Notes under the pieces: model-generated
Databases searched by the model: none
What the model saw: the letters and a program-made list of their open reading frames with translations, nothing else
Told to the model about the DNA's origin: nothing
DNA from: Pseudonocardiaceae bacterium
GTDB lineage: Bacteria; Actinomycetota; Actinomycetes; Mycobacteriales; Pseudonocardiaceae
Length of the DNA: 36,318 nt
NCBI GenBank assembly: GCA_009377865.1
Contig: WHTH01000042.1
Coordinates: 1-36,318, forward strand
Reading direction: 5' to 3'
Shown: in pieces, positions 8,123 to 17,641 of the stretch
Layout of the letters: each line of letters begins with the position of its first letter
Numbering within the stretch: position 1 is the stretch's first letter
Program-made: the position numbers and the translations under genes

Positions 8123-9001
8123 ATGCGCGACCGGGAGCCGACGATCCGCAGCCGGGAACTCGGCGAGGGGCTGCGGCAGGCGATGGACCATACCGGGCTG
8201 ACCGGCAAGCAGGTCGCCCACCTGCTCGACTGGTCGACCAGCCGGGTGTCGCGGTTGCTGTCGGGCAAGCGCGGCGGCAGCGAGGTGGACGTGTCGGCGT
8301 TCCTCGCGGTGTGCCGGGTCACCGGCGCCGAGCGCGACCGGCTGCTGGCGCTGTGCCAGGAGCAGCACACCCCGGGCTGGTTCCAGCAGCACGGCTCCCG
8401 GCTGCCGCAGCAGGTCCGCACGCTGATCGACCACGAGAACAAGGCGACCGTGATCAGTGGTTTCCAAACAACGCTGGTGCCCGGGCTGCTGCAGACCGGC
8501 GAGTACGCCCGGGCGATGATCAGCCGCTCGGCGAACACCCCGGCCGAGGAGGTCGAGGATCGGGTCGCGGCCCGGCTGGCCCGGCACAGCGTGTTCAGCC
8601 GGGAGCACCCGGCGCGGTTCAGCTTCTACCTGCATGAGGCGGTGCTGCGGCTGCCGATCGGCGGCCCGGCGGTGATGTCCGACCAGTTGCACCACCTGCT
8701 GCGCATGTCAGTGCGCCCGCACGTCACGCTGCGGGTGCTGCCGGCCGCGCTCGGCGCGCACGCCGGGCTGGCCGGCCCGTTCACGCTGATGCAGTTCGCC
8801 GAGTTCCGCCCGGTGGCCTACCTGGACAGCGAGACCTCCAGCCTGTTCCTGGAGAAACCCGAGGAGACCTCCGCCTACCGGCGCATCCTCGGCGCGCTGG
8901 CCGAAACCGCGCTGAGCGAGGGACAATCGAGGGAGCTGATTGCCACGGTGGCAACGCAGCTCTACGCGGACCGAGAGGACGATCATCATGACCCCCCTTG
9001 A
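8123..9001 (+). CDS. XRE-family regulator with DUF5753 domain
   Basis: A 292-residue protein. Residues 10-65 form a Cro/C1-type helix-turn-helix (LTGKQVAHLLDWSTSRVSRL). From about 90 onward it has the DUF5753 ligand/partner domain typical of Streptomyces and Pseudonocardia regulators (TPGWFQQHG, VPGLLQTGEYARAMI, LHEAVLRLPIGG, then SLFLEKPEE). Proteins of this class pair with a small DUF397 protein encoded immediately downstream, which here overlaps by 14 bp. They govern morphology or secondary metabolism, or act like toxin-antitoxin-type pairs. The pair interrupts the gene order conserved in mycobacteria between maf and sseA, so it is a lineage-specific insertion. Confidence 0.88.
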   Translation: MRDREPTIRSRELGEGLRQAMDHTGLTGKQVAHLLDWSTSRVSRLLSGKRGGSEVDVSAFLAVCRVTGAERDRLLALCQEQHTPGWFQQHGSRLPQQVRTLIDHENKATVISGFQTTLVPGLLQTGEYARAMISRSANTPAEEVEDRVAARLARHSVFSREHPARFSFYLHEAVLRLPIGGPAVMSDQLHHLLRMSVRPHVTLRVLPAALGAHAGLAGPFTLMQFAEFRPVAYLDSETSSLFLEKPEETSAYRRILGALAETALSEGQSRELIATVATQLYADREDDHHDPP

Positions 9002-9230
9002 GCCGGACGGGATCGTCTGGCGGACCAGCAGCTACAGCGCCAACGGCGGCGACTGCGTCGAGGTGGGCTGGCACACCAGCAGCCACAGCGCCAACGGCGA
9101 CGCCTGCGTCGAGGTCGCGCCCGGACCGGACCGGGTGCTGGTGCGCGACTCCAAGGACCCGGGCGGCCCGGTGCTGTCCGTCACCGCCGAGGAGTGGCGA
9201 TCCTTCCTCGCCACCGTCACCTCGACCTGA
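8988..9230 (+). CDS. DUF397-domain protein with a duplicated core motif
   Basis: An 80-residue partner of the upstream XRE/DUF5753 protein. Standard DUF397 proteins read W-x-x-SSYS-x-x-x-x-x-CVEVA followed by VRDSKDPxGPVL and an EW-x-x-F end. All of these are present ([21 protein letters not shown]). The first motif occurs twice in tandem, [16 protein letters not shown] then [19 protein letters not shown] 8988 lies inside the end of the upstream gene, implying coupled translation. The protein is probably cytosolic and binds its regulator. Confidence 0.88.
   Translation: MTPLEPDGIVWRTSSYSANGGDCVEVGWHTSSHSANGDACVEVAPGPDRVLVRDSKDPGGPVLSVTAEEWRSFLATVTST
9018..9119 (+). repeat. 51-bp in-frame tandem duplication in the DUF397 gene
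   Basis: 9018-9068 and 9069-9119 are two consecutive 51-bp copies that align without gaps and differ at only a few positions. Each encodes one 17-residue W-x-TSS-x-S-ANG-x-x-CVEV unit. Confidence 0.85.
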
Positions 9231-9343
9231 CGCGACGCCACCTGCGCAGCTGCGGGTTCCAGCTGCTCGGCCGCCACGTGAGCACCACACGTATTGTCGA
9301 GACCAGCACCGGTGTGGAATATCCCAGGGAGGACGAGGAGCTC

Positions 9344-10237
9344 ATGGCGCTCGCGCACGACGACGACCCCAAGCTGGCGGACTACGCGCACCCCGGGAGG
9401 CTGGTCACCACGGGATGGCTCGCCGAGCACCTCGACGACCCTGGCATAGCGGTCGTGGAGTCCGACGAGGACGTGCTGCTCTACGACACCGGGCACATCC
9501 CCGGCGCCGTGAAGGTCGACTGGCACACCGAGCTCAACGACCAGCTGACCCGCGACTACGTCGACGGCGCCGGGTTCGCCGAGCTGATGTCGGACAAGGG
9601 CATCGGCCGTGACACCACTGTCGTGATCTACGGCGACAAGAACAACTGGTGGGCCGCCTACGCCCTGTGGGTCTTCAGCCTGTTCGGCCACCCCGACGTG
9701 CGGCTGCTCGACGGTGGGCGCGCAAAGTGGAACCAGGAAGACCGGCCGATGACGACCGAGGAGCCGCAGCGGCCGCGGACCTCCTACCCGGTCGTGGAGC
9801 GCGACGACACCGTGATCCGCGCGTTCCGCGACGGCGTGGTGGCACACCTGGGCAAGCCGATGATCGACGTCCGCTCGCCCGGCGAGTACTCCGGGGAGCT
9901 GCTGCACATGCCCGACTACCCGCAGGAGGGCGCGGTGCGCGGCGGTCACATCCCCGGCGCCGCCAACGTGCCATGGGCCAAGGCGGCGGCCGACGACGGC
10001 ACCTTCCGGTCCCGTGGGGAGCTCGAGGAGCTCTACCAGGGCGAGGCCGGGCTGTCACCGGAGGACAACGTGGTGGCCTACTGCCGGATCGGGGAGCGCT
10101 CCAGCCACACCTGGTTCGTGCTCACCCACCTGCTGGGCTACCCGAACGTCCGCAACTACGACGGTTCCTGGACCGAATGGGGCAACACCGTGCGCGCGCC
10201 CATCGTGGCCGGAAGCGAGCGGGGGTCGGCGCCGTGA
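9344..10237 (+). CDS. sseA: Thiosulfate sulfurtransferase (two-domain rhodanese)
   Basis: A 297-residue tandem rhodanese, the same length as M. tuberculosis SseA (Rv3283). It transfers sulfane sulfur from thiosulfate to cyanide or protein thiols. The inactive N domain carries [16 protein letters not shown] and [12 protein letters not shown]. The catalytic C domain has [24 protein letters not shown] and the active loop [14 protein letters not shown] with Cys247. Start ATG 9344 ([10 protein letters not shown]) follows a GAGGACGAGGAG stretch that serves as ribosome-binding site; longer in-frame starts do not match the family. Its stop overlaps the GTG of the SufE-like gene by 4 bp. Confidence 0.93.
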   Translation: MALAHDDDPKLADYAHPGRLVTTGWLAEHLDDPGIAVVESDEDVLLYDTGHIPGAVKVDWHTELNDQLTRDYVDGAGFAELMSDKGIGRDTTVVIYGDKNNWWAAYALWVFSLFGHPDVRLLDGGRAKWNQEDRPMTTEEPQRPRTSYPVVERDDTVIRAFRDGVVAHLGKPMIDVRSPGEYSGELLHMPDYPQEGAVRGGHIPGAANVPWAKAAADDGTFRSRGELEELYQGEAGLSPEDNVVAYCRIGERSSHTWFVLTHLLGYPNVRNYDGSWTEWGNTVRAPIVAGSERGSAP

Positions 10238-10674
10238 CCACCGCCGCCGCCCTGCCGCCCGGGCTCGCCGACCTCGTCGACGAGTTCGAGGGCGTATCGA
10301 CCAAGGACCGGCTGCAGCTGCTGCTGGAGCTGTCGCAGGAGCTGCCCGGGCTGCCCGGACATCTCGTCGGGCATCGCGACTCGATGGAGCAGGTACACGA
10401 GTGCCAGACACCGCTGTTCCTGGCCGTCGAGGTCGCCGACGACGACCGCGTGCAGCTCTACTTCGACGCCCCGCCCGAGGCTCCCACGACCCGCGGGTTC
10501 GCCTCGATCCTGCGCACCGGGCTGCATGACGAACCGGTGCAGACCGTGCTCGACGTGCCGGACGACTTCTACGTCCGGCTCGGCCTCGCCGAGGCGGTCA
10601 GCCCGCTACGGCTGCGCGGCATGGCCGCGATGCTCGCCCGCATCAAGCGCAACGTCCGCGAGCAGGCTCGCTGA
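10234..10674 (+). CDS. SufE-like sulfur-acceptor protein (Rv3284-like)
   Basis: A 146-residue SufE/CsdE-family protein. The expected conserved cysteine is Cys57 in [14 protein letters not shown], preceded by the helical [16 protein letters not shown]. The C-terminal RGFASIL and [15 protein letters not shown] blocks match the family. SufE proteins accept persulfide from a cysteine desulfurase or another sulfurtransferase. Fusion-like coupling to sseA (GTGA overlap) suggests it receives or gives sulfur in partnership with SseA. Start is GTG 10234. The gene order sseA-sufE-like-accA3 matches Rv3283-Rv3285. Confidence 0.9.
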   Translation: MTTAAALPPGLADLVDEFEGVSTKDRLQLLLELSQELPGLPGHLVGHRDSMEQVHECQTPLFLAVEVADDDRVQLYFDAPPEAPTTRGFASILRTGLHDEPVQTVLDVPDDFYVRLGLAEAVSPLRLRGMAAMLARIKRNVREQAR

Positions 10675-10779
10675 GCAGTTCCGTGGGGGCCGGGCCGTGG
10701 GCGGTCTCACCCGCCACCACCGCGCACCCTTCCGTAAGCTCCCGGTCGAAGAAACGTGTCGACGAGGAGGTGTGTGGGG

Positions 10780-12543
10780 GTGGCCCGGGAGCTGCGCAAG
10801 GTACTCATCGCCAATCGCGGTGAGATCGCCGTCCGGGTCGTCCGGGCGTGCCGGGACGCGGGGTTGGCCAGTGTCGCGGTCTACGCCGACGACGACCGGG
10901 ACGCGCCGTTCGTGCGGCTGGCCGATGAGGCGTTCGCGCTGGGCGGGTCGAGTCCGGGTGACAGCTACCTGGATCAGCGCAAGCTGATCGACGTCGCGTC
11001 GCGGGCCGGGGCGGATTCGGTGCACCCGGGCTACGGCTTCCTGTCGGAGAACGCCGACTTCGCGCAGGCGGTCACCGACGCCGGTCTGACCTGGATCGGG
11101 CCGGCGTCGCAGGCGATCCGGGACCTGGGTGACAAGGTCACCGCGCGGCACATCGCCACCCGGGCGGGTGCGCCGCTGGTGCCGGGGACGAAGGAGCCGG
11201 TCGGGTCGGCCGATGAGGTCGTCGCCTTCGCGCAGCAGCACGGCCTGCCGGTGGCGATCAAAGCCGCGTTCGGTGGTGGCGGGCGCGGGCTCAAGGTGGC
11301 GCGCACCGAGGAGGAGATCCCGGAGTTGTTCGACTCCGCGGTCCGCGAGGCCACGTCGGCCTTCGGTCGCGGCGAGTGCTTCGTGGAGCGCTACCTCGAC
11401 CGGCCGCGGCATGTCGAGGCGCAGGTGCTGGCCGACACGCATGGCACGGTGGTCGTGGTCGGCACCCGGGACTGCTCGCTGCAGCGACGCCACCAGAAGC
11501 TGGTCGAGGAGGCGCCGGCGCCGTTCCTGTCCGACGAGCAGCGGTCGACGATCCACGAGGCGGCCCGGGCGATCTGCGCCGAGGCGGGCTATCACGGGGC
11601 GGGCACGGTGGAGTTCCTGGTCGGGCTCGACGGCACCATCTCGTTTCTGGAGGTCAACACCCGGCTGCAGGTCGAACACCCCGTCTCGGAGGAGACCACC
11701 GGCATCGACCTGGTGTGTGAGCAGTTCCGCATCGCCGCCGGCGACGCGCTGTCGATCACGTCGGATCCAGCGCCGCGCGGGCACGCGATCGAGTTCCGCA
11801 TCAACGGTGAGGACCCCGCGCGCAACTTCCTGCCCATGCCGGGAACGGTCGCGCTGTTCGACCCGCCGTCCGGGCCGGGGATCCGGCTCGACGCCGGTGT
11901 GGTCTCCGGCAGCGTGATCGGCGGGCAGTTCGACTCCATGCTGGCCAAGCTCATCGTCGTCGGCGCCGACCGTGTCCAGGCGCTGGCCCGCTCGCGGCGG
12001 GCGCTGGCCGAGTTCACCGTGACCGGGTTGCCCACCGTCATCCCGTTTCACCGGGCGGTGCTCGACGATCCGGCCTTCGCCGCCACCGGCGCCGAGGGCT
12101 TCACCGTCCACACCCGCTGGATCGAGACCGAGTTCAGCGCCGAGCTCGCACCGTTCGACGGCGCCGGCGAGGTCGAGGAACCCGCGCAGCGCCAGACCGT
12201 TGTCGTCGAGGTGGGTGGCCGCCGGTTGGAGGTGTCGCTGCCCGGCGACCTGGCGCTGAGCGGCGGTCAGGGCGGCGCGGCCAAGGCTCCTCCCCGCAAG
12301 CGCAGCGGCAAGTCGTCCACTGTCTCCGGTGACGCGGTGACCGCACCGATGCAGGGCACCATCGTCAAAGTCGCCGTGGCCGACGGGGACACCGTGGCCA
12401 CCGGCGATCTCGTCATCGTGGTCGAGGCGATGAAGATGGAGAACCCGGTCACCGCGCACAAGGACGGCACCGTCGCCGCGCTGACCGTCGAGCCCGGCGC
12501 CTCGATCACCCAGGGCACGGTGATCTGCGAGCTCAAGGACTGA
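10780..12543 (+). CDS. accA3: Acyl-CoA carboxylase alpha subunit (biotin carboxylase + biotin carrier)
   Basis: A 587-residue two-domain protein. Residues 1-450 are biotin carboxylase ([28 protein letters not shown], the ATP-binding glycine loop [24 protein letters not shown]). After a short charged linker, the C-terminal biotinyl domain holds [12 protein letters not shown] with biotinylated Lys552. It carboxylates its own biotin with bicarbonate and ATP and feeds AccD5 and other beta subunits. I place the start at GTG 10780 because GAGGAGG (10764-10770) lies nine bases upstream; GTG 10756 is possible but lacks a ribosome-binding site. Orthologue of Rv3285 by sequence and order. Confidence 0.93.
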   Translation: MARELRKVLIANRGEIAVRVVRACRDAGLASVAVYADDDRDAPFVRLADEAFALGGSSPGDSYLDQRKLIDVASRAGADSVHPGYGFLSENADFAQAVTDAGLTWIGPASQAIRDLGDKVTARHIATRAGAPLVPGTKEPVGSADEVVAFAQQHGLPVAIKAAFGGGGRGLKVARTEEEIPELFDSAVREATSAFGRGECFVERYLDRPRHVEAQVLADTHGTVVVVGTRDCSLQRRHQKLVEEAPAPFLSDEQRSTIHEAARAICAEAGYHGAGTVEFLVGLDGTISFLEVNTRLQVEHPVSEETTGIDLVCEQFRIAAGDALSITSDPAPRGHAIEFRINGEDPARNFLPMPGTVALFDPPSGPGIRLDAGVVSGSVIGGQFDSMLAKLIVVGADRVQALARSRRALAEFTVTGLPTVIPFHRAVLDDPAFAATGAEGFTVHTRWIETEFSAELAPFDGAGEVEEPAQRQTVVVEVGGRRLEVSLPGDLALSGGQGGAAKAPPRKRSGKSSTVSGDAVTAPMQGTIVKVAVADGDTVATGDLVIVVEAMKMENPVTAHKDGTVAALTVEPGASITQGTVICELKD

Positions 12544-12572
12544 CCGGTCGGCGTGTCAGCGCGACACTCCCG

Positions 12573-14348
12573 TCAGGTGACGGGCGCAAGCAGCTCCGGC
12601 CGGGCCTCGGGCGCGGCGGTGCGGCTCGCGTCAGCCGCGCCGTCATCGGGCTGGGTCTGCGAATCGCGCTCCGCGGCAACCCGGGCGGCGTAGATGTCCA
12701 CCTCCCGGCGCTGCCGCGCCGCGTCCCACCCGAGTACCTCGCCCATCAGCCCGGCGACCTGCGCCGCGCAGCCATCCCCCCGATGCGGGTACTCGATCGA
12801 GATCCGGGTACGCCGGGCCAGCACGTCCTCGAGGTGCAACGCGGCCTCATGACTCGCCGCATGCACGATCTCGACCTGCAGGTAGTTCGGGGCCTCGGGG
12901 ACCGGCGTGAGCAGGTCCGGCCGCTGCGCCGCGAGCGCGAGCACCTGATGCACCGCCGAGCCGTAGCGATCCAGCAGGTAACGCACCCGGTAGGGATGCA
13001 GGCCGTACCGGGCCGCCAATGCCTCGGCCTGGTTCACCAGCGCGTGATAGCCGTCGGCGCCCAGCAGCGGCACCCGGTCGGTGATCGAGGGGGCCACCCG
13101 GCCGGGCAGGTCGGGCGCGGCGGCGGTGACCGCGTCAGCCGCCATCACCCGGTACGTCGTGTACTTGCCGCCCGCGATGGCGATCAGCCCGGGCGACACC
13201 CTGGCGACGGCGTGCTCCCGCGACAGCTTCGACGTCTCCTCGCTCTCACCGGCCAGCAGCGGTCGCAGCCCAGCGTAGACCCCATCGATGTCGTCGTGTG
13301 ACAGCGGTGTGGCCAGCACCGCGTTGACGGTGTCGAGCACGTAGTCGATGTCGGACCGGGTCGCCGAGGGATGCGCCAGGTCGAGGTTCCAGTCGGTGTC
13401 GGTGGTGCCGAGGATCCAGTGGTTGCGCCACGGGATGACGAACAGCACGGATTTCGCAGCACGCAGGATCAGGCCGCTCTCGCTGACGATCCGGTCACGA
13501 GGGACGACGATGTGCACGCCCTTCGACGCCCGCACCCGGAAGCGGCCTCGCCCGCCGGACAGCCGCTGGATCTCATCGGTCCACACCCCGGTGCAGTTGA
13601 CCACTGCGTGCGCCCCGACGTCGGTCTCCCGGCCGTCCTCGCAGTCGCGCACCCGCACCCCGGCCACCCGGTCGACCTCCCGGAGGAAGCCGACGACCTG
13701 GGTGGACGTGCGCACCACCGCGCTGTACTGCGCCGCGGTACGGGCCACGGTCATGGTGTGACGGGCATCGTCTGTCATCGCATCGAAGTAGCGGACCCCG
13801 CCGATCAGCGAGTCACGCCGCAGCGCCGGTGCCATCCGCAACGCGCCCGCCCTGGTGAGGTGCTGCTGGCCGGGCACCGACCGCGAGCCGCCCATGGTGT
13901 CGTAGAGCGCGAGGCCGGCCGCGACGTAGGGCCGCTCCCAGCACCGGTGGGTCAACGGGTACAGGAAGCTCACCGGCTTCACCAGGTGGGGAGCGAGCCG
14001 GGTGAGCATGAGCTCGCGCTCGGCCAGCGCTTCGCGCACCAGCCCGAACTCCAGCTGCTCGAGGTAGCGCAACCCGCCGTGGAACAGCTTCGACGAGCGG
14101 CTCGACGTGCCCGAGGCGAGGTCGCGCGCCTCCACGAGCGCGACCGACAGCCCGCGGGTCGCGGCATCCAGGGCGACGCCGGCGCCCACGACGCCGCCAC
14201 CGATGACCACGAGGTCGAACTGCTCGCGGCTCAGCCGCTGCCAGTCGGCCTCACGCTCGGGCGGCCCGAGCCGTCCGGGAGCGGGCTCCGCGGCCGCCGG
14301 CGACGCGGTCGCGCGGCGCCGGTTGGATCTACGCAGACGCTCGGCCAC
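12573..14348 (-). CDS. glpD: Glycerol-3-phosphate dehydrogenase, FAD-dependent
   Basis: A 591-residue membrane-associated flavoenzyme that oxidises glycerol 3-phosphate to DHAP and passes electrons to the quinone pool. After a 42-residue basic and Ala/Pro-rich extension come the FAD dinucleotide fold (DLVVIGGGVVGAGVALDAATRG, residues 45-65), SSRSSKLFHGGLRYLEQ, LGTTDTDW and GGKYTTYRVMAADA. The C-terminal DAO_C domain ends in a disordered Ala/Asp tail. It is divergent from glpK across 78 bp. Corresponds to the glpD2 position (Rv3302c) preceding amiA1/amiB1 in mycobacteria. Confidence 0.93.
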   Translation of the reverse strand: MAERLRRSNRRRATASPAAAEPAPGRLGPPEREADWQRLSREQFDLVVIGGGVVGAGVALDAATRGLSVALVEARDLASGTSSRSSKLFHGGLRYLEQLEFGLVREALAERELMLTRLAPHLVKPVSFLYPLTHRCWERPYVAAGLALYDTMGGSRSVPGQQHLTRAGALRMAPALRRDSLIGGVRYFDAMTDDARHTMTVARTAAQYSAVVRTSTQVVGFLREVDRVAGVRVRDCEDGRETDVGAHAVVNCTGVWTDEIQRLSGGRGRFRVRASKGVHIVVPRDRIVSESGLILRAAKSVLFVIPWRNHWILGTTDTDWNLDLAHPSATRSDIDYVLDTVNAVLATPLSHDDIDGVYAGLRPLLAGESEETSKLSREHAVARVSPGLIAIAGGKYTTYRVMAADAVTAAAPDLPGRVAPSITDRVPLLGADGYHALVNQAEALAARYGLHPYRVRYLLDRYGSAVHQVLALAAQRPDLLTPVPEAPNYLQVEIVHAASHEAALHLEDVLARRTRISIEYPHRGDGCAAQVAGLMGEVLGWDAARQRREVDIYAARVAAERDSQTQPDDGAADASRTAAPEARPELLAPVT

Positions 14349-14366
14349 CGAACTCCCTCCCGTAAC

Positions 14367-14383
14367 CGTGATCGCCCATCACG
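14367..14383. promoter_or_regulatory. Inverted repeat between glpD and glpK, candidate operator
   Basis: CGTGAT-CGCCC-ATCACG is a perfect 6-bp inverted repeat with a 5-bp centre. It lies in the 78-bp gap between the divergent glpD and glpK starts, where a shared regulator would bind. The regulator gene is not in this window. Confidence 0.4.
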
Positions 14384-14426
14384 CTACCGTCGAGTACCCC
14401 GCCCAGCCCGCTGATCGGAGGCACCG

Positions 14427-15935
14427 ATGAAGAAGTACGTCGCCGCCATCGACCAGGGCACCACGTCCACCCGGTGCATGCTCTTCGATCGCTCCGGCCG
14501 GGCCGTGGCGACCGAGCAGAAGGAGCACCGGCAGATCTTCCCGCAGGCGGGGTGGGTGGAGCACGACCCCGCCGAGGTGGCGACGATCACCCGCGAGGTG
14601 TGCGCGGGCGCGCTGGCCCGTGCCGACCTGTCGGCCGCCGACGTCGTGGCGGTCGGCATCACCAACCAGCGTGAGACCACGGTGGTCTGGGACCGCGCCA
14701 CCGGCGAGCCGGTGTACAACGCGATCGTCTGGCAGGACACCCGCACCGACCGGATCTGCGCCGAGCTCGCCGCGCTGGGCGACGACGGCGCCGAGCGCTA
14801 CCGCGCGCGGACCGGCCTGCCGCTGGCGACCTACTTCGCGGGCCCGAAGATCCGCTGGATCCTCGACAACGTCGAGGGCGTCCGGGCCCGTGCCGAGGCC
14901 GGACAACTGTGCTTCGGCACCATGGACACCTGGGTGCTGTGGAACATCACCGGCGGCCCGGACGGGGGGCTGCACGTCACCGACCCCACCAACGCATCCC
15001 GCACGCTGCTGATGGACCTCGACACGCTGAGCTGGGACGAGGAGATCTGCGCCGAGATGGGCGTGCCGGTGGCGATGCTGCCGCAGATCCGCTCCTCGTC
15101 AGAGGTCTACGGCACGGTCCGGGAACGGGGCGTGCTGGCCGGGGTGCCGATCGCCGGGATCCTCGGTGACCAGCAGGCCGCGACGTTCGGCCAGGCGTGC
15201 CTGGCGGTCGGCGAGGCCAAGAACACCTACGGCACCGGCAACTTCGTGCTGCTCAACACCGGCACAGCCAAGGTGGACAGCCGCAACGGCCTGCTGACAA
15301 CGGTCTGCTACAAGATCGGCACCAACGACACGGTGTACGCGCTGGAGGGCGCGATCGCCGTCACGGGATCGCTGGTGCAGTGGCTGCGCGACAACCTCGG
15401 CATGATCTCCACAGCACCCGAGATCGAGCAGCTCGCCGCCACCGTCGACGACAACGGTGGTGCCTACATCGTGCCCGCGTTCTCCGGACTGTTCGCGCCG
15501 TACTGGCGCTCCGACGCGCGCGGCGCCATCGTCGGGCTCACCCGCTACGTCACCAAGGCACACCTGGCGCGAGCGGTGCTGGAGGCCACCGCCTTCCAGA
15601 CCCGCGAGGTGATCGACGCGATGAACGCCGACTCGGGGGTGCCGCTGACCTCGCTGAAGGTCGACGGCGGGATGGTCGGCAACGAGCTGCTCATGCAGTT
15701 CCAGGCCGACCTGCTCGACGTCCCGGTGATCCGGCCGGTGGTCAGCGAGACGACGGCGCTGGGCGCGGGCTACGCGGCCGGACTCGCGGTGGGGTTCTGG
15801 TCCGGCGAGGACGACATCCGTGCCAACTGGGTGGCCGACAGGCAGTGGCAGCCCGCTATGGATCCGCAGCGGCGCGACGAGCTCTACGCGCGTTGGCGCA
15901 AGGCCGTCACGCGAACGTTCGACTGGGTCGAGTGA
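14427..15935 (+). CDS. glpK: Glycerol kinase
   Basis: A 502-residue FGGY-family kinase that phosphorylates glycerol with ATP, feeding GlpD. It has IDQGTTSTR at 8-16, the EH-D-P segment [22 protein letters not shown] and [10 protein letters not shown]. It also has [13 protein letters not shown] with the catalytic Asp, [11 protein letters not shown], and the C-terminal [20 protein letters not shown] signature. Start ATG 14427 follows GATCGGAGG. Length is typical. No glycerol facilitator (glpF) is adjacent, so glycerol entry must rely on another locus or diffusion. The 3' end is overlapped on the opposite strand by a small exported-protein gene. Confidence 0.95.
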   Translation: MKKYVAAIDQGTTSTRCMLFDRSGRAVATEQKEHRQIFPQAGWVEHDPAEVATITREVCAGALARADLSAADVVAVGITNQRETTVVWDRATGEPVYNAIVWQDTRTDRICAELAALGDDGAERYRARTGLPLATYFAGPKIRWILDNVEGVRARAEAGQLCFGTMDTWVLWNITGGPDGGLHVTDPTNASRTLLMDLDTLSWDEEICAEMGVPVAMLPQIRSSSEVYGTVRERGVLAGVPIAGILGDQQAATFGQACLAVGEAKNTYGTGNFVLLNTGTAKVDSRNGLLTTVCYKIGTNDTVYALEGAIAVTGSLVQWLRDNLGMISTAPEIEQLAATVDDNGGAYIVPAFSGLFAPYWRSDARGAIVGLTRYVTKAHLARAVLEATAFQTREVIDAMNADSGVPLTSLKVDGGMVGNELLMQFQADLLDVPVIRPVVSETTALGAGYAAGLAVGFWSGEDDIRANWVADRQWQPAMDPQRRDELYARWRKAVTRTFDWVE

Positions 15936-16144
15936 TCGCCGCCTGATCGTCGCCGATTGACTGCGAAGGTCACTCCCGACCCGACCGCGGCGAGCGCGCC
16001 ACCGGCGGTCAGCGAGATGGCCAGCACGCTCACCCCGCTGTCCGGTTCGGCCGCTTGCTGGTCAGGTGGTTCGGCCGCAGCTGTGGCGGGGCCGAGCCCG
16101 AGCGCACCTGCGACCACAAGTGCGGCCACGGTGGTCATCCTCAT
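15884..16144 (-). CDS. Small exported protein with C-terminal membrane anchor
   Basis: An 86-residue protein with a clear signal peptide (residues 1-24, ending ATAAAE), a short acidic spacer ([12 protein letters not shown]), a hydrophobic helix at about 38-62, then RRR and a polar tail. It is probably a small envelope protein, with the helix crossing the membrane and the basic end inside. It lies 70 bp downstream of another exported-protein gene on the same strand and is likely cotranscribed. The last 52 bp run antisense to the 3' end of glpK. Function unknown; the gene is supported by its signal peptide/anchor architecture rather than by a family match. Confidence 0.6.
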   Translation of the reverse strand: MRMTTVAALVVAGALGLGPATAAAEPPDQQAAEPDSGVSVLAISLTAGGALAAVGSGVTFAVNRRRSGGDHSTQSNVRVTALRQRA

Positions 16145-16214
16145 TTACGCCCTCCTGCGAGTGCTGTCACCCTGTAGGACGCACGGGCCCGCCCCAGGTT
16201 GCCTCGACCGCGGT

Positions 16215-16778
16215 TCACCGACGCGCAGCCCGTCTCGCCGCCAGGCCGGCGATCCCTGCCAGCCCGGCCAGTCCCGCGGCGACGACCACCGGCGCGAGCA
16301 GGTCGGGTTCCGGGCCGCCGCCGGTCTCCGGCGCGCCCTTGGGCACACGCTCCACCTGATCGCCGTCGTCGTCGCTGTCAGTGCAGACGGGCAGCACCGT
16401 CAGGACCGTCGACACAGCGCCGCCGTCGCAGTCCGCCACCACGTCGTGGTCGCCCGGCTGGGCGTCCTGCCGCACCGTGGTGGTGCCGTGCAGTGCCCAC
16501 GGCTGGTGCCCGTCGGGGTCCGCGGTCAGCACCACCGGTGCCAGCACTGGCGATGCCAGGGTTGCTTCGTCGCCCGCCCCGCAGGCGGCGGTCGCGATGA
16601 CCGTCTGCCCGGGCGCTACAGTGGCCGGGTTGAGCGCCAGCGTCACCTCGATGTCCGACGGTTGCGGCTCGGTCGTGGTCGGCTCCGTCGAGCGCTCGTC
16701 CTGGCCAACCGCCGTCGGCGCGCCCAGCCCCATCATGCACACCGCGAGCGTGGCCGCGGCGACGAGCTTGCTTCTCAT
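16215..16778 (-). CDS. Secreted cell-envelope protein with TG-type C-terminal sorting-like tail
   Basis: A 187-residue protein beginning at ATG 16778 after AGGAGGAAGATC. Residues 1-25 form a signal peptide (LVAAATLAVCMMGLGAPTAVGQ), followed by a Thr/Glu/Pro spacer. A beta-rich domain at about 40-135 has paired cysteines (AACGAG, ADCDGG, PVCTDSDDD), reminiscent of Ig-like or bacterial surface domains. The C-terminus reads KGAPETGGG, a 21-residue hydrophobic helix, then RRAARR, which is the general order of a sortase signal (proline-x-Thr-Gly, hydrophobic helix, positive tail) or a plain membrane anchor. No sortase gene is present in the window. Specific function unknown. Confidence 0.75.
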   Translation of the reverse strand: MRSKLVAAATLAVCMMGLGAPTAVGQDERSTEPTTTEPQPSDIEVTLALNPATVAPGQTVIATAACGAGDEATLASPVLAPVVLTADPDGHQPWALHGTTTVRQDAQPGDHDVVADCDGGAVSTVLTVLPVCTDSDDDGDQVERVPKGAPETGGGPEPDLLAPVVVAAGLAGLAGIAGLAARRAARR

Positions 16779-17175
16779 GATCTTCCTCCTGCCGCGACGA
16801 TCTGCCGCTGCACCAGTACCCACAGTGGTGGCACGTGTCGCCGGCCGCGAGGTCGTTGGGTGATTCGCATGATGATCTCCCTCTCCCCGGCCGCCGTGCG
16901 GTGAGCACCGCACGGGTGATAGGAGGTGGACGCGACGGAGTGAGAGAGGTTCAATTCAATACCAACCTGTTATCAACGGTCGCCCCGAAGAGGTGGACTG
17001 CTCGCCGTCCAGCAAGGCAGGCGGCATTCGTGCGACGCAGCGTCACAGCCTCGATCGAGTGATGCTCGGCCAGGCCGTAGAGCCTCATCAGTTGGCACCC
17101 GGATCGCAAGCAGCACCACCGTACGCGCGGCCACCGCATGGAGCCCGAAACACCGGTGATCGCTACGCTGTGGGG
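16779..17175. other. Non-coding interval upstream of the secreted-protein gene
   Basis: This 397-bp gap contains no convincing gene. It holds the ribosome-binding site of the secreted-protein gene, a perfect 22-bp palindrome (16894-16915), and an unusually AT-rich patch at about 16951-16978. The patch includes TTGATA on the minus strand and is a plausible promoter location for the leftward genes. The rest looks like featureless spacer. Confidence 0.45.
16894..16915. promoter_or_regulatory. Perfect 22-bp palindrome (hairpin or operator)
   Basis: CCGTGCGGTG-AG-CACCGCACGG: ten-base arms around a two-base centre, about 115 bp upstream of the secreted-protein start. It could be an operator or a leader hairpin on the minus-strand transcript. 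No T-run follows in either direction. Confidence 0.5.
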
Positions 17176-17628
17176 GTGCCGCTCTATGCCGCCTACGGGT
17201 CCAACATGGATCCCGCTCAGATGAACGGGCGTGCGCCGCACTCGCCGATGGCCGGAACCGGATGGCTGGTCGGCTGGCGGTTGACCTTCGGGGGTGAGGA
17301 CCTCAACTGGGAGGGTGCGCTTGCCACGGTGGTCGAGGACTCCGACTCGCAGGTGTTCGTGGTCCTCTACGACGTCACCCACGAGGACGAGAAGCAGCTC
17401 GACCGTTGGGAGGGCGGCGAGCTCGGGCTACACCGCAAGCTGCGGCTGCGCATCCACACTCTCGAGGGTTCGGCACTCGCCTGGCTTTACGTGCTCGACG
17501 CCTACGAGGGTGGCCTGCCATCCGCGCGCTATCTCGGAGTGCTGGCCGACGCCGCCGAAGCAGCCGGTGCGCCGGAGGACTACGTCGCCGACCTCCGGAT
17601 CCGCCCCTGCAGCGGCCTCGCCGACTGA
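17176..17628 (+). CDS. Gamma-glutamylcyclotransferase-like protein
   Basis: A 150-residue GGCT-fold protein. It opens with LYAAYGSNMDPAQM, the phosphate/glutamyl-binding YGSNM loop at residues 7-11, and carries an acidic residue at the expected catalytic place (LDRWEGG, Glu79). ARYLGVL near the C-terminus matches the family. Members release 5-oxoproline from gamma-glutamyl amino acids or gamma-glutamylamines; which substrate is used here is unknown. The start is GTG 17176, giving the family-typical N-terminus with the first strand directly after the start. It converges with amiA1, 13 bp between stops. Confidence 0.85.
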   Translation: MPLYAAYGSNMDPAQMNGRAPHSPMAGTGWLVGWRLTFGGEDLNWEGALATVVEDSDSQVFVVLYDVTHEDEKQLDRWEGGELGLHRKLRLRIHTLEGSALAWLYVLDAYEGGLPSARYLGVLADAAEAAGAPEDYVADLRIRPCSGLAD

Positions 17629-17641
17629 CACGCCCGGAAGG

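Noticed and set aside
10606-12459. A 617-codon open frame antisense to accA3
   Set aside because: It lies entirely opposite a well-conserved gene and has no recognisable domain.
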